From positions 1 to 64,000 of the forward strand of contig DASZHS010000031.1 of assembly GCA_035937595.1 (NCBI GenBank): DNA of 64,000 bases. Reading direction: 5' to 3'. Shown here one piece after another: positions 45,311 through 54,423 of this stretch. Origin of the DNA: Palsa-459 sp035937595 (lineage in GTDB: Bacteria; Actinomycetota; Acidimicrobiia; Acidimicrobiales; RAAP-2). Position numbers and translations under genes: made by a program. The notes under the pieces were generated by a model that saw only the letters and a list, made by a program, of their open reading frames with translations, ran no database searches and was not told the DNA's origin. The stretch's first letter is position 1; each line of letters opens with the position of its first letter.

Positions 45311-45351
45311 CGCGATCGGGCAGCACGATCGGGCAGCACGATCGGGAGACG
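45300..45351. repeat. 13-bp tandem repeat, four units
   Basis: Four direct copies of CGATCGGG plus five bases: CGATCGGGTAGCG, CGATCGGGCAGCA twice, then CGATCGGGAGACG. The first unit contains the stop codon of the sialidase-like gene (GGG TAG), so the array extends from the last codons into the 3' flank. It suggests slippage duplication of the gene end and precedes a terminator hairpin. Confidence 0.85.
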
Positions 45352-45375
45352 GCACGCGCCGTCGGGGCGTGTGCC
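45351..45375. terminator. Candidate bidirectional terminator hairpin
   Basis: GGCACGCGCC (45351-45360) pairs with GGCGTGTGCC (45366-45375) with one G:T-type mismatch and a 5-base loop. It lies between two convergent genes, seven bases from the stop on the right. No U-run follows on either strand, as is common in high-GC actinobacteria. Confidence 0.6.
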
Positions 45376-45382
45376 GCCGCGG

Positions 45383-46888
45383 TCACGGGATGAAGTTGTC
45401 GACGAGGAGCTGCCGGCTGCCGCTCCGCAGGGTGTAGTCGCCGCCGGCGCCGCAGAACCCCGACGGCGTGCAGGACACGGCGCCCACCTCGGCCGTGTCC
45501 CCGGTGTTGAGCCGCTCGGAGTTCGGCAGGATCTGGGCGCCGTGCCAGGCGCCGGCCGACTGGAGCACCACGAAGGCCTGCTGCGCCCGCCGCGCGGTCG
45601 TGACGAACCCGACGGCGGCGCAGTAGCCGCCGGCCCCGCACGAGATGGAGTTCACCTGTCCGTTGGCACCGGCGTTGAGCCCCGCCGTCCCGGGGATCTC
45701 GGCGGCCGCACGCCAGACGCCGTTGGCCTCGGACGCGACGAACAGCAGCCACCCACCCGCCTTGTCCCAGTAGGACCCGCCGAGGCTGCAGTTGCCGGGC
45801 GACGCGCACGAGAGGGCGGTGGCGTCGACCTGTCCGGCGGCGGTGAGCCGGTACGGGACGCGCAGCGGCTCGGCGAGGCCCCAGACGCCGCCCTTCTCGG
45901 AGACCACGAACGGCTGCTCGTAGGAGCGGTGCTTGACGACCGTCAGGTAGTCGCCGACCGCGCCGCACTCGCCCGCGGCGCTGCACGAGACCGCCTCAAG
46001 GCCACCGGTCCGGCCGGAGTCAAGTCGCGCGGAGTTGGGCACCGCCTCCGCCTGCCCCCAGGTCCCGCCCGTCTCGTTGACGACGAACGCGCCGAACGCG
46101 TTCCGTCCCGGCGCGTAGTAGCCGCCGGCGCTGCAGTTGCCGGGTGCGCCACACGAGACCGATCGGACCTGCGCGTTGCCGCCGACGTTGTGGGGGCCCA
46201 GTCCTGGCACCTCCACCGCAGCGCCCCAGGTGCCGGCGACCTCATTGACCACGAAGGCCTGGAACCCGGCCCGGTCGGAGTAGTAGCCGCCCGCGCTGCA
46301 GTTGCCGGGCGAGCGACAGGACACGGACACCACGGACGCGTCTCCCTTGCGATTGAGCGCGCCGGTGGCGGGCACCTCGATCGCCCCCTGCCAGGATCCG
46401 CCGACCTCGGTGACGACGAGGGCTTCCTGCTGGTGGGCGCGGGTGGTGTAGTCCCCGCCGGCGCTGCAGTTGCCGGCAGAGGCACAGGCGACCGAGTTGA
46501 TCTCTGCGTGACCGCCGAGGTCGAGGGCGGCGCTCCCGGGAACCTCGATCGCCCGCTGCCACCTACCTCCGACCTCGTTGACGACGAGGGCCTGGCCGCG
46601 GCCGGCCCGATCGACGTACTCCCCGCCGGCGCTGCAGTTGCCCGCGGAGGGACACGCGATCGAGTTGACGCTCGGCGCCGAGGGGTCGCCGAGCGCGGCG
46701 GTCCCGAAGTTGAGCCCGATGGATCCGGGCATCTCCTGGGCGCTGGTCCACGCGCCAGGCGGGAGACCGGCCGCCGCCCCCGACCACGCCGCGACGGCCA
46801 GGAGCAGGGCCGCCGCGAGGGTGGCCACCTGCCAGGTCCCCCGACCGCGCCGTCCGACGTGCCGTCCCCGACCCCTCGACGGCCGCAT
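45383..46888 (-). CDS. Secreted Cys-rich eight-repeat protein (predicted beta-propeller)
   Basis: A 501-residue exported protein with a signal segment (VATLAAALLLAVAAWSGAAAG). The rest is seven full and one partial repeat of about 55 residues. Each has SxxC-x5-C-SAGG (for example SCRSPGNCSAGGYY), an FVVNE strand and G.WG.A.EVPG...LN. The N-terminal AWTSAQEMPGSIGLNFG supplies the last third of a repeat, and the C-terminus lacks it, so the ends probably close an eight-bladed propeller. Every blade has a Cys pair, suggesting a disulfide. ATG at 46888 follows AGGTGA; the frame extends to 47059 without a better start. Function unknown. Confidence 0.8.
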   Translation of the reverse strand: MRPSRGRGRHVGRRGRGTWQVATLAAALLLAVAAWSGAAAGLPPGAWTSAQEMPGSIGLNFGTAALGDPSAPSVNSIACPSAGNCSAGGEYVDRAGRGQALVVNEVGGRWQRAIEVPGSAALDLGGHAEINSVACASAGNCSAGGDYTTRAHQQEALVVTEVGGSWQGAIEVPATGALNRKGDASVVSVSCRSPGNCSAGGYYSDRAGFQAFVVNEVAGTWGAAVEVPGLGPHNVGGNAQVRSVSCGAPGNCSAGGYYAPGRNAFGAFVVNETGGTWGQAEAVPNSARLDSGRTGGLEAVSCSAAGECGAVGDYLTVVKHRSYEQPFVVSEKGGVWGLAEPLRVPYRLTAAGQVDATALSCASPGNCSLGGSYWDKAGGWLLFVASEANGVWRAAAEIPGTAGLNAGANGQVNSISCGAGGYCAAVGFVTTARRAQQAFVVLQSAGAWHGAQILPNSERLNTGDTAEVGAVSCTPSGFCGAGGDYTLRSGSRQLLVDNFIP

Positions 46889-47327
46889 CGAACGGATCAC
46901 CTGGACGACCCGGTCGTCTCGTGGTGGCCGGGCGCCGCGGCGCGCGAGCCTCGCGGGGGCGCCAGCTCGAAGGCGAGGGGACGGCTGGGAATCGGGGAGC
47001 GCATTCGGTCCATCGGTGACGGGTTCGCGACACGGGTCGCTCCCGTGATCGGCATGCATTGTTCCTCATCGGGCGCTCCACGGGTAGTCGAGGACCACCG
47101 GGGCGCCCTGCGGCGTCGCGGCAGGACCGAACCTGCGCGGTGGGGGAGCACCGCGAAGCACCGACCGGCACACGACCTGCGCCGCAGACCGACGCCCGGG
47201 CTCCCTCGTGCGGCCTCACGCCCGGCGACGCCGGCGAACTCGCGTTTCAGGATCGCGCAATCGGGGCAGTGATGACGCAGTCCGAAACCAAAGAGACGAG
47301 GTCCGACGGCGTGTCCACGGCGCAACG
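46889..47327. other. Divergent promoter region
   Basis: A 439-bp gap between the divergent propeller and CocE-like genes. Apart from the 19-codon leader ORF at its right end I see no gene. In-frame sequence upstream of the propeller ATG is Arg/Pro-rich and looks non-coding. No convincing operator was found. Confidence 0.5.
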
Positions 47328-47331
47328 ATGA
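47272..47331 (+). CDS. Short upstream ORF coupled to the CocE-like gene
   Basis: A 19-codon open frame (MTQSETKETRSDGVSTAQR, then TGA) preceded by GGGGCAG. Its stop overlaps the ATG of the CocE-like gene as ATGA. The peptide is Thr/Ser/charged and has no hydrophobic core. A role as a leader that sets translation of the large gene is plausible; it could also be chance, because an overlap needs only two bases. Confidence 0.35.
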   Translation: MTQSETKETRSDGVSTAQR

Positions 47332-49670
47332 CGAGGACCCTCGCAAGGTCCGTCATGGCTCGGAGCCTCGCGGCCGCACTCGGGATCGCGCTGGCGGTCG
47401 GCGCATCGACGATCACGAGCAGCGCCGCGTCGACCGGAAGCCTTCGCGCGGTCGGCAGCGCAGAGCAGGTGTACGCGACCGGGCTCACGCCATCGGCGCC
47501 GGCGTCCTTGCTCGCCCCGGACGGTCACCCGTTCGCGTCGAAGCGGGCCGACGCCCTCGGTGGCGTGCTGTTCCGCGACGTCCCGCCGGGCATCGGTTAC
47601 CGCGTCCGCTCGGACGGGGCGGTGTCGCCGGCCCTCACGGTGCACTCCGACGCCGCGGCGCCGTGGGATCCGAAGATCTACCGGCAGTCGATCCCGGACA
47701 GCGGCTACTCGTACCTGACGACCCGGGACGGGACCAAGCTCGCGATCGACGTGCACCTGCCCACGAGCCCCGCCGGCGAACCCGGCCTGCCGACCGGTGT
47801 CCCCGTCCCGAGCGGCCCCGACTACCTCCCGCCGTATCCCACGCTGATCGAGTACTCGGGCTACGGCTACGCCAACCCCGCCGGCCCGGTCAACGGCATC
47901 GCCGTCCTCGCGAACCTCATGGGCTTCGCCGTCGTCGACGTCAACATGCGCGGCACCGGCTGCTCGGGCGGCGCCTTCGACTTCTTCGAGCCGCTCCAGA
48001 GCCTCGACGCGTACGACGTGATCGAGACCATCGCCCACCAGCCCTGGGTCCTCAACCACAAGGTCGGGATGATGGGCATCTCGTACGGCGCCATCAGCCA
48101 GCTGTTCGCGGCGCAGCTCGATCCGCCCGACCTCGAGGCGATCTCGCCGCTCTCCGCGCTGGATGCCACGGCGACGACGCTGTACCCGGGCGGCATCCTC
48201 AACACCGGCTTCGCCGTCGCCTGGGCAAAGCAGCGCCAGCACGAGGCGCTGCCGGCGGGACGTTCGAGCGGGCAGCCGTGGGCGTACCAGCAGATCAAGA
48301 GCGGCGACACGACGTGCCGGGCGAACCAGGCGCTCCACGGCGAGGCGGCCGACCTGCTGTCCAAGATCCGGGCCAACGCCTTCTACAACCCCGCCGTCGC
48401 CGACCCACTGGACCCGGTCACCTTCGTCCACAAGATCCGCGTGCCCGTGTTCATGGCGTGCCAGTGGGAGGACGAGCAGACAGGCGGGCACTGCCCCGAG
48501 CTCGTCTCGCACTTCACCGGGACCCGGCAGAAGTGGTTCACCTTCACGAACGGTGCGCACGTCGACTCGCTCGATCCGTCCACCTTCAATCGCTGGTACG
48601 ACTTCCTCGAGCTGTTCGTGGCGCGCCGTGCACCGATCGAGAACGCCGCCGCCCTCCGTGCGGCGGCGCCGGTGATCTATCAGAAGGCGTTGGGCACCCC
48701 CACCACGGACCCGATCACCCTGCCGGTGGACCCGATCCAGCTGCTCCCGACCTACCAGGCCGCGCTCACCGCCTACGACCAGCTGCCCGCGGTCCGGGTG
48801 CTCTTCGACAACGGCGCCGGCACGTCGCCGACGGGCGCCTCGACGCCCGGCGACCCCTACCCGGGATTCGAGCAGGGCTTCGCCTCGCTGCCCGTCCCGG
48901 GCACCGTCGCGCGCACGTGGTTCCTCGGACCGTCCGGCACGCTCGCGGACCGGCCGCCCGCGAGCGGCGGTGTGGACCAGTACACGTCGACGGCGAGCGC
49001 CCTGCCGCTCACCGACTACGGGAGCAACACCGGGAGCGGCGGCCTGTGGGGCAACGCGTCGCAGTGGCAGTGGAAGTGGGCGCAGAGCCCGGCGGGCACC
49101 GCGGTCTCCTACGTCTCGGCTCCGCTGACGACCGACACCGCCGTGATCGGCGCCGGCGCCGTCGACCTGTGGGTCCGCTCGTCGACCCCCAACGTCGATC
49201 TGCAGGTCACGGTCAGCGAGGTGCGACCGGACGGGAACGAGACGTTCGTCCAGAACGGCTGGCTGCAGGCGAGCGAGCGCAAGCTCGCGCGCGGATCGGA
49301 CGACATGTTCAAGCAGCGGAGCACGGCGCTCGACCCCATCCCCAGCTTCACGGCGGCCGACGCCAGGCCGATGCCCTCCGGCAGGTTCGTGCGGCTGGTC
49401 GTCCCGCTCTACTACGAGGGCCACGTCTACCGAGCGGGCTCACGGATCCGCGTCACGATCTCGGCGCCCAACGGCACGCAGCCGATCTGGTCCTTCGGTC
49501 AGGCGGCGTCCCTCGGGACCGCGACGGTCTCCATCTCCTTCTCCTCGTCCACGCCGTCGAGCCTCGTGCTCCCCGTCGTGCCCGGTGTGACGGTGCCGAC
49601 ACCCCTGCCGGCCTGCGGGAGCCTGCGCAACGAGCCGTGCCGGCCGTACGTGCCGATCGTGAACCGCTGA
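47328..49670 (+). CDS. Secreted CocE/NonD-type hydrolase (X-Pro dipeptidyl-peptidase family)
   Basis: A 780-residue exported alpha/beta hydrolase. A signal peptide (ARSLAAALGIALAVGASTIT) is followed by the X-Pro_DAP core: STLI-type strand YPTLIEYSGYGY, VDVNMRGTGCSGGAFD, the nucleophile elbow MMGISYGAIS (Ser252), the acid region near CQWEDEQTGG and His in TNGAHVDSL. The C-terminal jelly-roll (X-Pro_dipeptidyl C) runs from about 600 to 760. Family members are cocaine esterase, glutaryl acylase and X-Pro peptidases. The substrate is unknown. Confidence 0.9.
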   Translation: MTRTLARSVMARSLAAALGIALAVGASTITSSAASTGSLRAVGSAEQVYATGLTPSAPASLLAPDGHPFASKRADALGGVLFRDVPPGIGYRVRSDGAVSPALTVHSDAAAPWDPKIYRQSIPDSGYSYLTTRDGTKLAIDVHLPTSPAGEPGLPTGVPVPSGPDYLPPYPTLIEYSGYGYANPAGPVNGIAVLANLMGFAVVDVNMRGTGCSGGAFDFFEPLQSLDAYDVIETIAHQPWVLNHKVGMMGISYGAISQLFAAQLDPPDLEAISPLSALDATATTLYPGGILNTGFAVAWAKQRQHEALPAGRSSGQPWAYQQIKSGDTTCRANQALHGEAADLLSKIRANAFYNPAVADPLDPVTFVHKIRVPVFMACQWEDEQTGGHCPELVSHFTGTRQKWFTFTNGAHVDSLDPSTFNRWYDFLELFVARRAPIENAAALRAAAPVIYQKALGTPTTDPITLPVDPIQLLPTYQAALTAYDQLPAVRVLFDNGAGTSPTGASTPGDPYPGFEQGFASLPVPGTVARTWFLGPSGTLADRPPASGGVDQYTSTASALPLTDYGSNTGSGGLWGNASQWQWKWAQSPAGTAVSYVSAPLTTDTAVIGAGAVDLWVRSSTPNVDLQVTVSEVRPDGNETFVQNGWLQASERKLARGSDDMFKQRSTALDPIPSFTAADARPMPSGRFVRLVVPLYYEGHVYRAGSRIRVTISAPNGTQPIWSFGQAASLGTATVSISFSSSTPSSLVLPVVPGVTVPTPLPACGSLRNEPCRPYVPIVNR

Positions 49671-49842
49671 GCGAGGCGGAGGCGCGTCGAGCCGCTGGGT
49701 CGTACCCCTGCGTCCTTCGTCGAGCAGCTGAGGTCACCCGCGCGGCGGGAACCGCGTCGAGCGCCGCGGTCTCGAGGGCTGCCTGCACACCCGCGCCGCG
49801 CCGGGGCCTCCTCGGGGCGAGCTCGAAGGAGGGCGTGGTGGG

Positions 49843-50487
49843 TCACCGTCGCCAGAAGAAGTGGTGCACCACCCCGCTCGGGCTCGGGATCTGCTCCAGG
49901 TGGAACCGGTCGACGAGCTCGTCGGGACTCGCCCAGAACCGCTCGCCGCGGTCGAGGTCGACCGGCGCGACCACGACGTGCAGCTGGTCGATGAGGTCCG
50001 CGTCGAGGAACTCGCGGACCGTGGCGACACCCCCGCCGATGCGCACGTCCTTCCCCTTGGCGGCCTCGAGCGCCTGCTCCAGCGCGACCTTCGGTGACGC
50101 GTCGAGGAAGTGGAACGTGGTGTCCCCGAGCGTGATCGAGGGTCGCTCATGGTGGGTGAGGACGAACACCGGGGTGTGGAACGGGGGTTCGTCGCCCCAC
50201 CACCCTTGCCATTCGTAGTTCTCCCAGGGACCGCGCTGCGGACCGAACTTGTTCCGCCCCATGATCTCGGCGCCGATGTTGTTCGCGAAGTCGCGAGCGC
50301 AGTAGTCATCGAGGCCGTAGGTCCCTCCGGCATCCGTCCGCGCTGGCCAGTGAGCGGTGGCACCCGCCCAGAAGAAGAGCGCAGCCGGGTCGGCGTGGCC
50401 GAACGGGCGGTCCTTGGTCTGCCCCTCGCCCGACCCGAAGCCATCGCTCGAGACGGTGAAGTTCTGGACACGGACGGACGGTGTCAT
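49843..50487 (-). CDS. Dihydrofolate reductase/RibD-C-like family protein
   Basis: A 214-residue protein of the RibD C-terminal / DHFR-like family. Conserved segments are VSSDGFGSGEGQ at the start, IGAEIMGRNKFGP, FVLTHHERPSITL and RIGGGVATVREFLDADLIDQLHVVVAPV. Homologues reduce small substrates with NADPH; some are annotated as pyrimidine reductase, but no riboflavin genes are nearby. ATG at 50487 is the start. Confidence 0.89.
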   Translation of the reverse strand: MTPSVRVQNFTVSSDGFGSGEGQTKDRPFGHADPAALFFWAGATAHWPARTDAGGTYGLDDYCARDFANNIGAEIMGRNKFGPQRGPWENYEWQGWWGDEPPFHTPVFVLTHHERPSITLGDTTFHFLDASPKVALEQALEAAKGKDVRIGGGVATVREFLDADLIDQLHVVVAPVDLDRGERFWASPDELVDRFHLEQIPSPSGVVHHFFWRR

Positions 50488-50726
50488 TGGCGCCCCTCTT
50501 GGCCTCGGCGGATCGTCGGGAATCTACCGAGAGCCGGGCGCGTCGCGGCAGGCGAGGCGGCCGGCGCCGGCCGGCTGGTCAGGGCGACCCGGTCAGCCAT
50601 GCACGCGCTCACCCGGCCGTGGAGCCGGGCCACCGCGCCGATCCGCCGGGTCCCCAACGGACCGCCCCACGGCACCCCGCTGTGTGGATGACGTAGGTTG
50701 TCCGGGCTCGAGCAGGAGGCGGTCGG

Positions 50727-51146
50727 TTGGCGTTCACTCCGTATTTGGCCTTCAAGGGGAACTGCCGTGAGGCGTTCTCCAAGTACCAAGAGATCTTCGG
50801 CGGCGAGCTGACGTTGCTCACGTTCGCCGACGCGCCACCCGATGCCGCGCCACCGGGTGGGGCCAAGCCCGACGCGGTCATGCACGGGTCGCTCGTGAGT
50901 GGGGACCAGGTCTTGATGGGTGCGGACGATCCCTCTGGCGGATTCGACGGGGTCGTGCACGGCATGTGCGTCAGCATCTCGATGGCGAGTCCGACGGAGG
51001 CGAAGCGTGTCTTTGGGGCCCTGAGCGAGGCCGGGCAGGTGCAGATGCCGATCGGCGAGACCTTCTTCTCGCCCGCGTTCGGTATGTGCGTCGATCGCTT
51101 CGGCACTCCCTGGATGGTGATGACCGACCACGAGGTGCCGAGCTGA
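50727..51146 (+). CDS. VOC family protein, PhnB-like
   Basis: A 139-residue PhnB-type VOC protein: FTPYLAFKGNCREAFSKYQE at the start, GGELTLLTF, HGSLVSGDQVLMGADDP and FGMCVDRFGTPWMVMTDHE at the end. This is the DUF1428/PhnB-like group of unknown substrate. The start is TTG at 50727 with AGGAGG eight bases upstream, a clear case where a rare start codon is the right one. Confidence 0.87.
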   Translation: MAFTPYLAFKGNCREAFSKYQEIFGGELTLLTFADAPPDAAPPGGAKPDAVMHGSLVSGDQVLMGADDPSGGFDGVVHGMCVSISMASPTEAKRVFGALSEAGQVQMPIGETFFSPAFGMCVDRFGTPWMVMTDHEVPS

Positions 51147-51263
51147 TCGTCCGTCGAACCCGGGCGCGCGACCGCGCGCGACCGACCTCGGCGGACGCCA
51201 CGACCGAGGGCCGAGAGGCGAGCTACCTCTGTGCGGTCACCCACCGAGGGGTCGGTGGCGACC

Positions 51264-52232
51264 TCAAGCTCCGACGATCACCTTGCCGCGGGCGTGGCCC
51301 TCGCCGAGGTACGCCAGGGCGTCGCGGACGCTGCTGAGGTCGTACCTCCGGTCGACCACGGTCCGCATCCGTCCGTCCGCCAGCAGACGGGCGAGGAACT
51401 CGAGGTCGGCCGTCTCGACCTTCGCGACGAAGAACTTGACCGTCTGGCTCCTGCCGATCGCCTTGAGGTAGGTGCCGGCGATGTGCTTGAGCGGCCCCAG
51501 CAGCGACGACTGCATCTTCGCGCCGACGACGACGACCCGGGCGTCCCGCGTGAGCACCCGCCGGCAGGCGAGGAAGGAGCGGCTCCCCGCGACGTCGAGC
51601 AGCAGGTCGTGCCGCACCCCGAGGCGCGTGAAGTCCTCGGCGGTGTAGTCGACGACCCGGTCGGCCCCGAGCGAGCCCGCCAGCTCCACGTTGCGCGGGC
51701 TGCAGACCGCCGTCACGTCCGCGCCGAGCGCCTTCGCGATCTGCACCGCGTAGGTGCCGACGCCGCCCGACGCACCGTTCACGAGGACCTTCTGGCCGGC
51801 CTGGACCTCGCCGTGGTCGCGGAGGCCCTGCAGTGCGGTCAGCCCCGCGATGGGGACGCCCGCGGCGTCCTCGAACGAGACCTCCGGCGGCTTGCGGGCG
51901 AGCCGGAGGCTGCTGTTGGCGACGGCGAGCTCCGCCCATGCGCCTCGGGCGGTCCCGAAGACCTCGTCGCCGGGCACGAGACCCTCCACGGCGCCGCCGA
52001 CCGCCTCCACCGTCCCGGCCACGTCGACGCCGAGGCGCACGTCCTTCGGACGCCGAAGCTGCCCTCCCAGGAGCCGGACGAAGGGCGGGGCGTAGACGTC
52101 GTACCACTCGAGGGGGTTCACCGACGACGCTCGCACGCGGATCAGGACCTGCTCGTCGGTGACCTCCGGCGCCGGGACGTCGCTGAGCTCCACCGCGTCG
52201 GGTCCGAATCGCTCGTGCACGACTGCCTTCAT
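51264..52232 (-). CDS. NADP-dependent alcohol dehydrogenase / quinone oxidoreductase-like (MDR)
   Basis: A 322-residue zinc-free medium-chain dehydrogenase. GDEVFGTARGAWAEL is the substrate domain; VLVNGASGGVGTYAVQIAKALG is the NAD(P) motif. The catalytic zinc Cys is absent, as in quinone oxidoreductases. C-terminal YDLSSVRDALAYLGEGHARGKVIV completes the fold. It is divergent from a TetR gene through an 83-bp gap with operator-like repeats, so its expression is probably induced by the TetR ligand. Confidence 0.91.
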   Translation of the reverse strand: MKAVVHERFGPDAVELSDVPAPEVTDEQVLIRVRASSVNPLEWYDVYAPPFVRLLGGQLRRPKDVRLGVDVAGTVEAVGGAVEGLVPGDEVFGTARGAWAELAVANSSLRLARKPPEVSFEDAAGVPIAGLTALQGLRDHGEVQAGQKVLVNGASGGVGTYAVQIAKALGADVTAVCSPRNVELAGSLGADRVVDYTAEDFTRLGVRHDLLLDVAGSRSFLACRRVLTRDARVVVVGAKMQSSLLGPLKHIAGTYLKAIGRSQTVKFFVAKVETADLEFLARLLADGRMRTVVDRRYDLSSVRDALAYLGEGHARGKVIVGA

Positions 52233-52268
52233 GGCCCCATCCCCTCTCCCCGCGCATCCGTGCGGGAG

Positions 52269-52310
52269 ACTTACGACGTACGTAGCATAGGTCTACACTG
52301 TAAGTACGTC
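52269..52310. promoter_or_regulatory. Nested inverted repeats, candidate TetR operator
   Basis: Two overlapping inverted repeats: ACTTAC (52269-52274) with GTAAGT (52300-52305), and GACGTAC (52275-52281) with GTACGTC (52304-52310). They flank AT-rich sequence that could hold the -10 boxes of both divergent genes (TACACT at 52294). The layout suits a TetR dimer blocking both promoters. Confidence 0.5.
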
Positions 52311-52315
52311 AAGCC

Positions 52316-52966
52316 ATGCCCAGGACCCCGCCATCTCGAGCGCCCCTCACGAGGGAGCGCGTGCTCCGAGCGGCGCTCAAGCTCGTGGACGCGCGGGGGC
52401 TCGAAGAGCTGAGCATGCGCAAGCTCGCCGGCGAGCTCGGCGTCGAGGCGATGTCCCTCTACAACCACGTGAAGGGGAAGGACGACCTGCTGGGGGGGAT
52501 CCTCGACCTCGTGGCCGCGGAGATCGAGCCGCCCGACGAGGGGCTCGACTGGAAGTCGGCGCTGCGGGCGCGGTCGACCGCCAGGTACGAGGCCTTCGTG
52601 CGGCGCCCGTGGGCGGCTCGGATCTGGATGTCCAAGTCCGTGCCGGGCTCGGTCCACATCGCCCAGGCCGATGGCGTGCTCCGCCGGCTCCGCGAGGCCG
52701 GGCTCAGTCCCTTGGACGTCTATCGCGCCTACCACGTGCTCGACGGCTACGTCCTCGGCTACGCGCTCCAGCACCAGGAGTTCGCGTACACGGCGAAGGA
52801 GCTGAAGAAGCTGGCACGCGACTTCCTTCGTGAGCTGCCCCGAGAGGAGTACCCGGACTTTGCGCTCCACGTCGAGCAGCACCTGGATCGGGCGTTCGCC
52901 ACGCACCGTTCGTTCGAGTTCGGCCTCGACATGATCCTCGACGGGCTCGATCGCCTCGGTGAGTGA
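52316..52966 (+). CDS. TetR/AcrR family transcriptional regulator
   Basis: A 216-residue repressor. The HTH is RKLAGELGVEAMSLYNHVKG (about residues 39-58), of the TetR class with the TetR_C_1-like ligand domain (SVHIAQADGVLRRLREAGLSPLDVYRAYHVL). ATG at 52316 has little leader and no ribosome site; if TACACT at 52294 is the -10 box the mRNA starts close to the ATG. It probably controls the divergent alcohol dehydrogenase. Confidence 0.9.
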   Translation: MPRTPPSRAPLTRERVLRAALKLVDARGLEELSMRKLAGELGVEAMSLYNHVKGKDDLLGGILDLVAAEIEPPDEGLDWKSALRARSTARYEAFVRRPWAARIWMSKSVPGSVHIAQADGVLRRLREAGLSPLDVYRAYHVLDGYVLGYALQHQEFAYTAKELKKLARDFLRELPREEYPDFALHVEQHLDRAFATHRSFEFGLDMILDGLDRLGE

Positions 52967-53059
52967 GCCGCGGGCCAGATCCGGTACGTGACGACGACCG
53001 CCGTGCGCGCCCCGCCACCTGGACGAACCGGCGTGGACCGCGCCGCGACCGCGCTCGGC

Positions 53060-54265
53060 TCAGTCGGCTCCCCAGGCGACGGGTAGCCTCGCCGGTCCCC
53101 AGATGCCCACCGTCTCGGGCTTCCACGTCGGTGGAGCCTCGATCCTGAGGCCGGGCATGCGCCGAGCGAGCACCACGAGCGCCTCCTGCAGCTCTGCCCG
53201 GGCGAGCTGCGCACCCATGCAGAAGTGGATCCCGGAGCCGAACGTCATCTGTGGCGTGGCGCGCTTGGACGTGACGTCGAGACGCTCCGGTGACGAGAAC
53301 GCCTCGGGGTCGCGGTTCACGCCGGCCAGCGGGACCGAGACCAGTGTCCCGGCGGGGAAGACGACGCCGTGGAACTCCACGTCCTCCGCCGCGACGCGCA
53401 GCGTCCCCTGCACCGCGCCGAGGTAGCGCATGGTCTCTTCGACCACGCTCGGTGCGAGCTCGGGGTGAGCGACCAGGGCCGCCCATTGCTCCGGCTGCGA
53501 GCCGAGGAGGGCGACGGAGCAGGCGAGCTGGTTGCGGGTGGTGTCGGTGCCCGCCATGAGAATGGCCTCGGTGAGCATCACGAGCTCGTCTGAGGAGAGC
53601 CGATCGCCTGCCTCCTCGACGTCGATCAGCCGGCCGAGGAGGTCGTCGCCGGGCTCGTGCCGCCGACGCTCGACGAGCTCGAGCACGTACGCCTCGAGCT
53701 CGTTCGACGCCGCCTCGATGAGGGGCATGTCCGTTGCGAGGTCCTGGTTGAAGATCCGGAAGATGTCGGTCGCCCACCTCGAGAACAGCTCCCAGTCGTC
53801 CTTCGGCGCCCCGAGGAGCTCGCAGATCACCGGGATCGGGTAGGGCTCGCACACGGCCGTGACCAGGTCGCATCGTCCGTCCGCAAGGACGGCGTCGACG
53901 AGCTCGCCGACGACCGTGCGCATGAACGGGCGGAGCCGGTCAACGGCGGCCGGCGTGAACGCCGGGGCGACGAGTCGCCGAAGCCGGTCGTGCTCGTCGC
54001 CCTCCATCGACAGGATCGACTTGCGGCGCTCCTGGAAGTACGCCCCCTCGAGCCCCTGCAGCCTGGGGAGCATCGACAGTCCAGAGTGGAACCTTCGATC
54101 TCGCAGCAGCGCGACGGCATCGGCGTACCTCGTCAGCGTGAACCCCATGGGGGTGCGCAGCAGCCAGTGCTGCGGCCGGAGCCTGGCGATGGCGCTCATG
54201 CGCGCTTCGCGATCCTCGACCGTCGGGTCGTAGAACGGGACGTCGAGATCGAGGGCGGTCACCAT
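53060..54265 (-). CDS. Cytochrome P450
   Basis: A 401-residue soluble P450. The I-helix oxygen motif MAGTDTTRNQ, the ExxR of the K-helix (EETMRY) and the haem loop FGSGIHFCMG with Cys at about residue 349 are all intact. It would hydroxylate a hydrophobic substrate with electrons from a ferredoxin; none is encoded next to it. ATG at 54265 is preferred. An SDR gene lies upstream on the same strand, so oxidation followed by dehydrogenation is possible. Confidence 0.93.
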   Translation of the reverse strand: MVTALDLDVPFYDPTVEDREARMSAIARLRPQHWLLRTPMGFTLTRYADAVALLRDRRFHSGLSMLPRLQGLEGAYFQERRKSILSMEGDEHDRLRRLVAPAFTPAAVDRLRPFMRTVVGELVDAVLADGRCDLVTAVCEPYPIPVICELLGAPKDDWELFSRWATDIFRIFNQDLATDMPLIEAASNELEAYVLELVERRRHEPGDDLLGRLIDVEEAGDRLSSDELVMLTEAILMAGTDTTRNQLACSVALLGSQPEQWAALVAHPELAPSVVEETMRYLGAVQGTLRVAAEDVEFHGVVFPAGTLVSVPLAGVNRDPEAFSSPERLDVTSKRATPQMTFGSGIHFCMGAQLARAELQEALVVLARRMPGLRIEAPPTWKPETVGIWGPARLPVAWGAD

Positions 54266-54423
54266 CACTGCGAGCGTCCCATCTTCATCCGGTGTGTCGT
54301 GCGACCGTTCTACCCGCGGGTTCACGCGAGTGCAATTCGGGCACCAGGTGTCGCCGCCGCGTCACGCCAACGATCGTCCCGGGTCCATCCAGGTGCGCCA
54401 TCCTGCTCCTCGTCCCGGCACCA

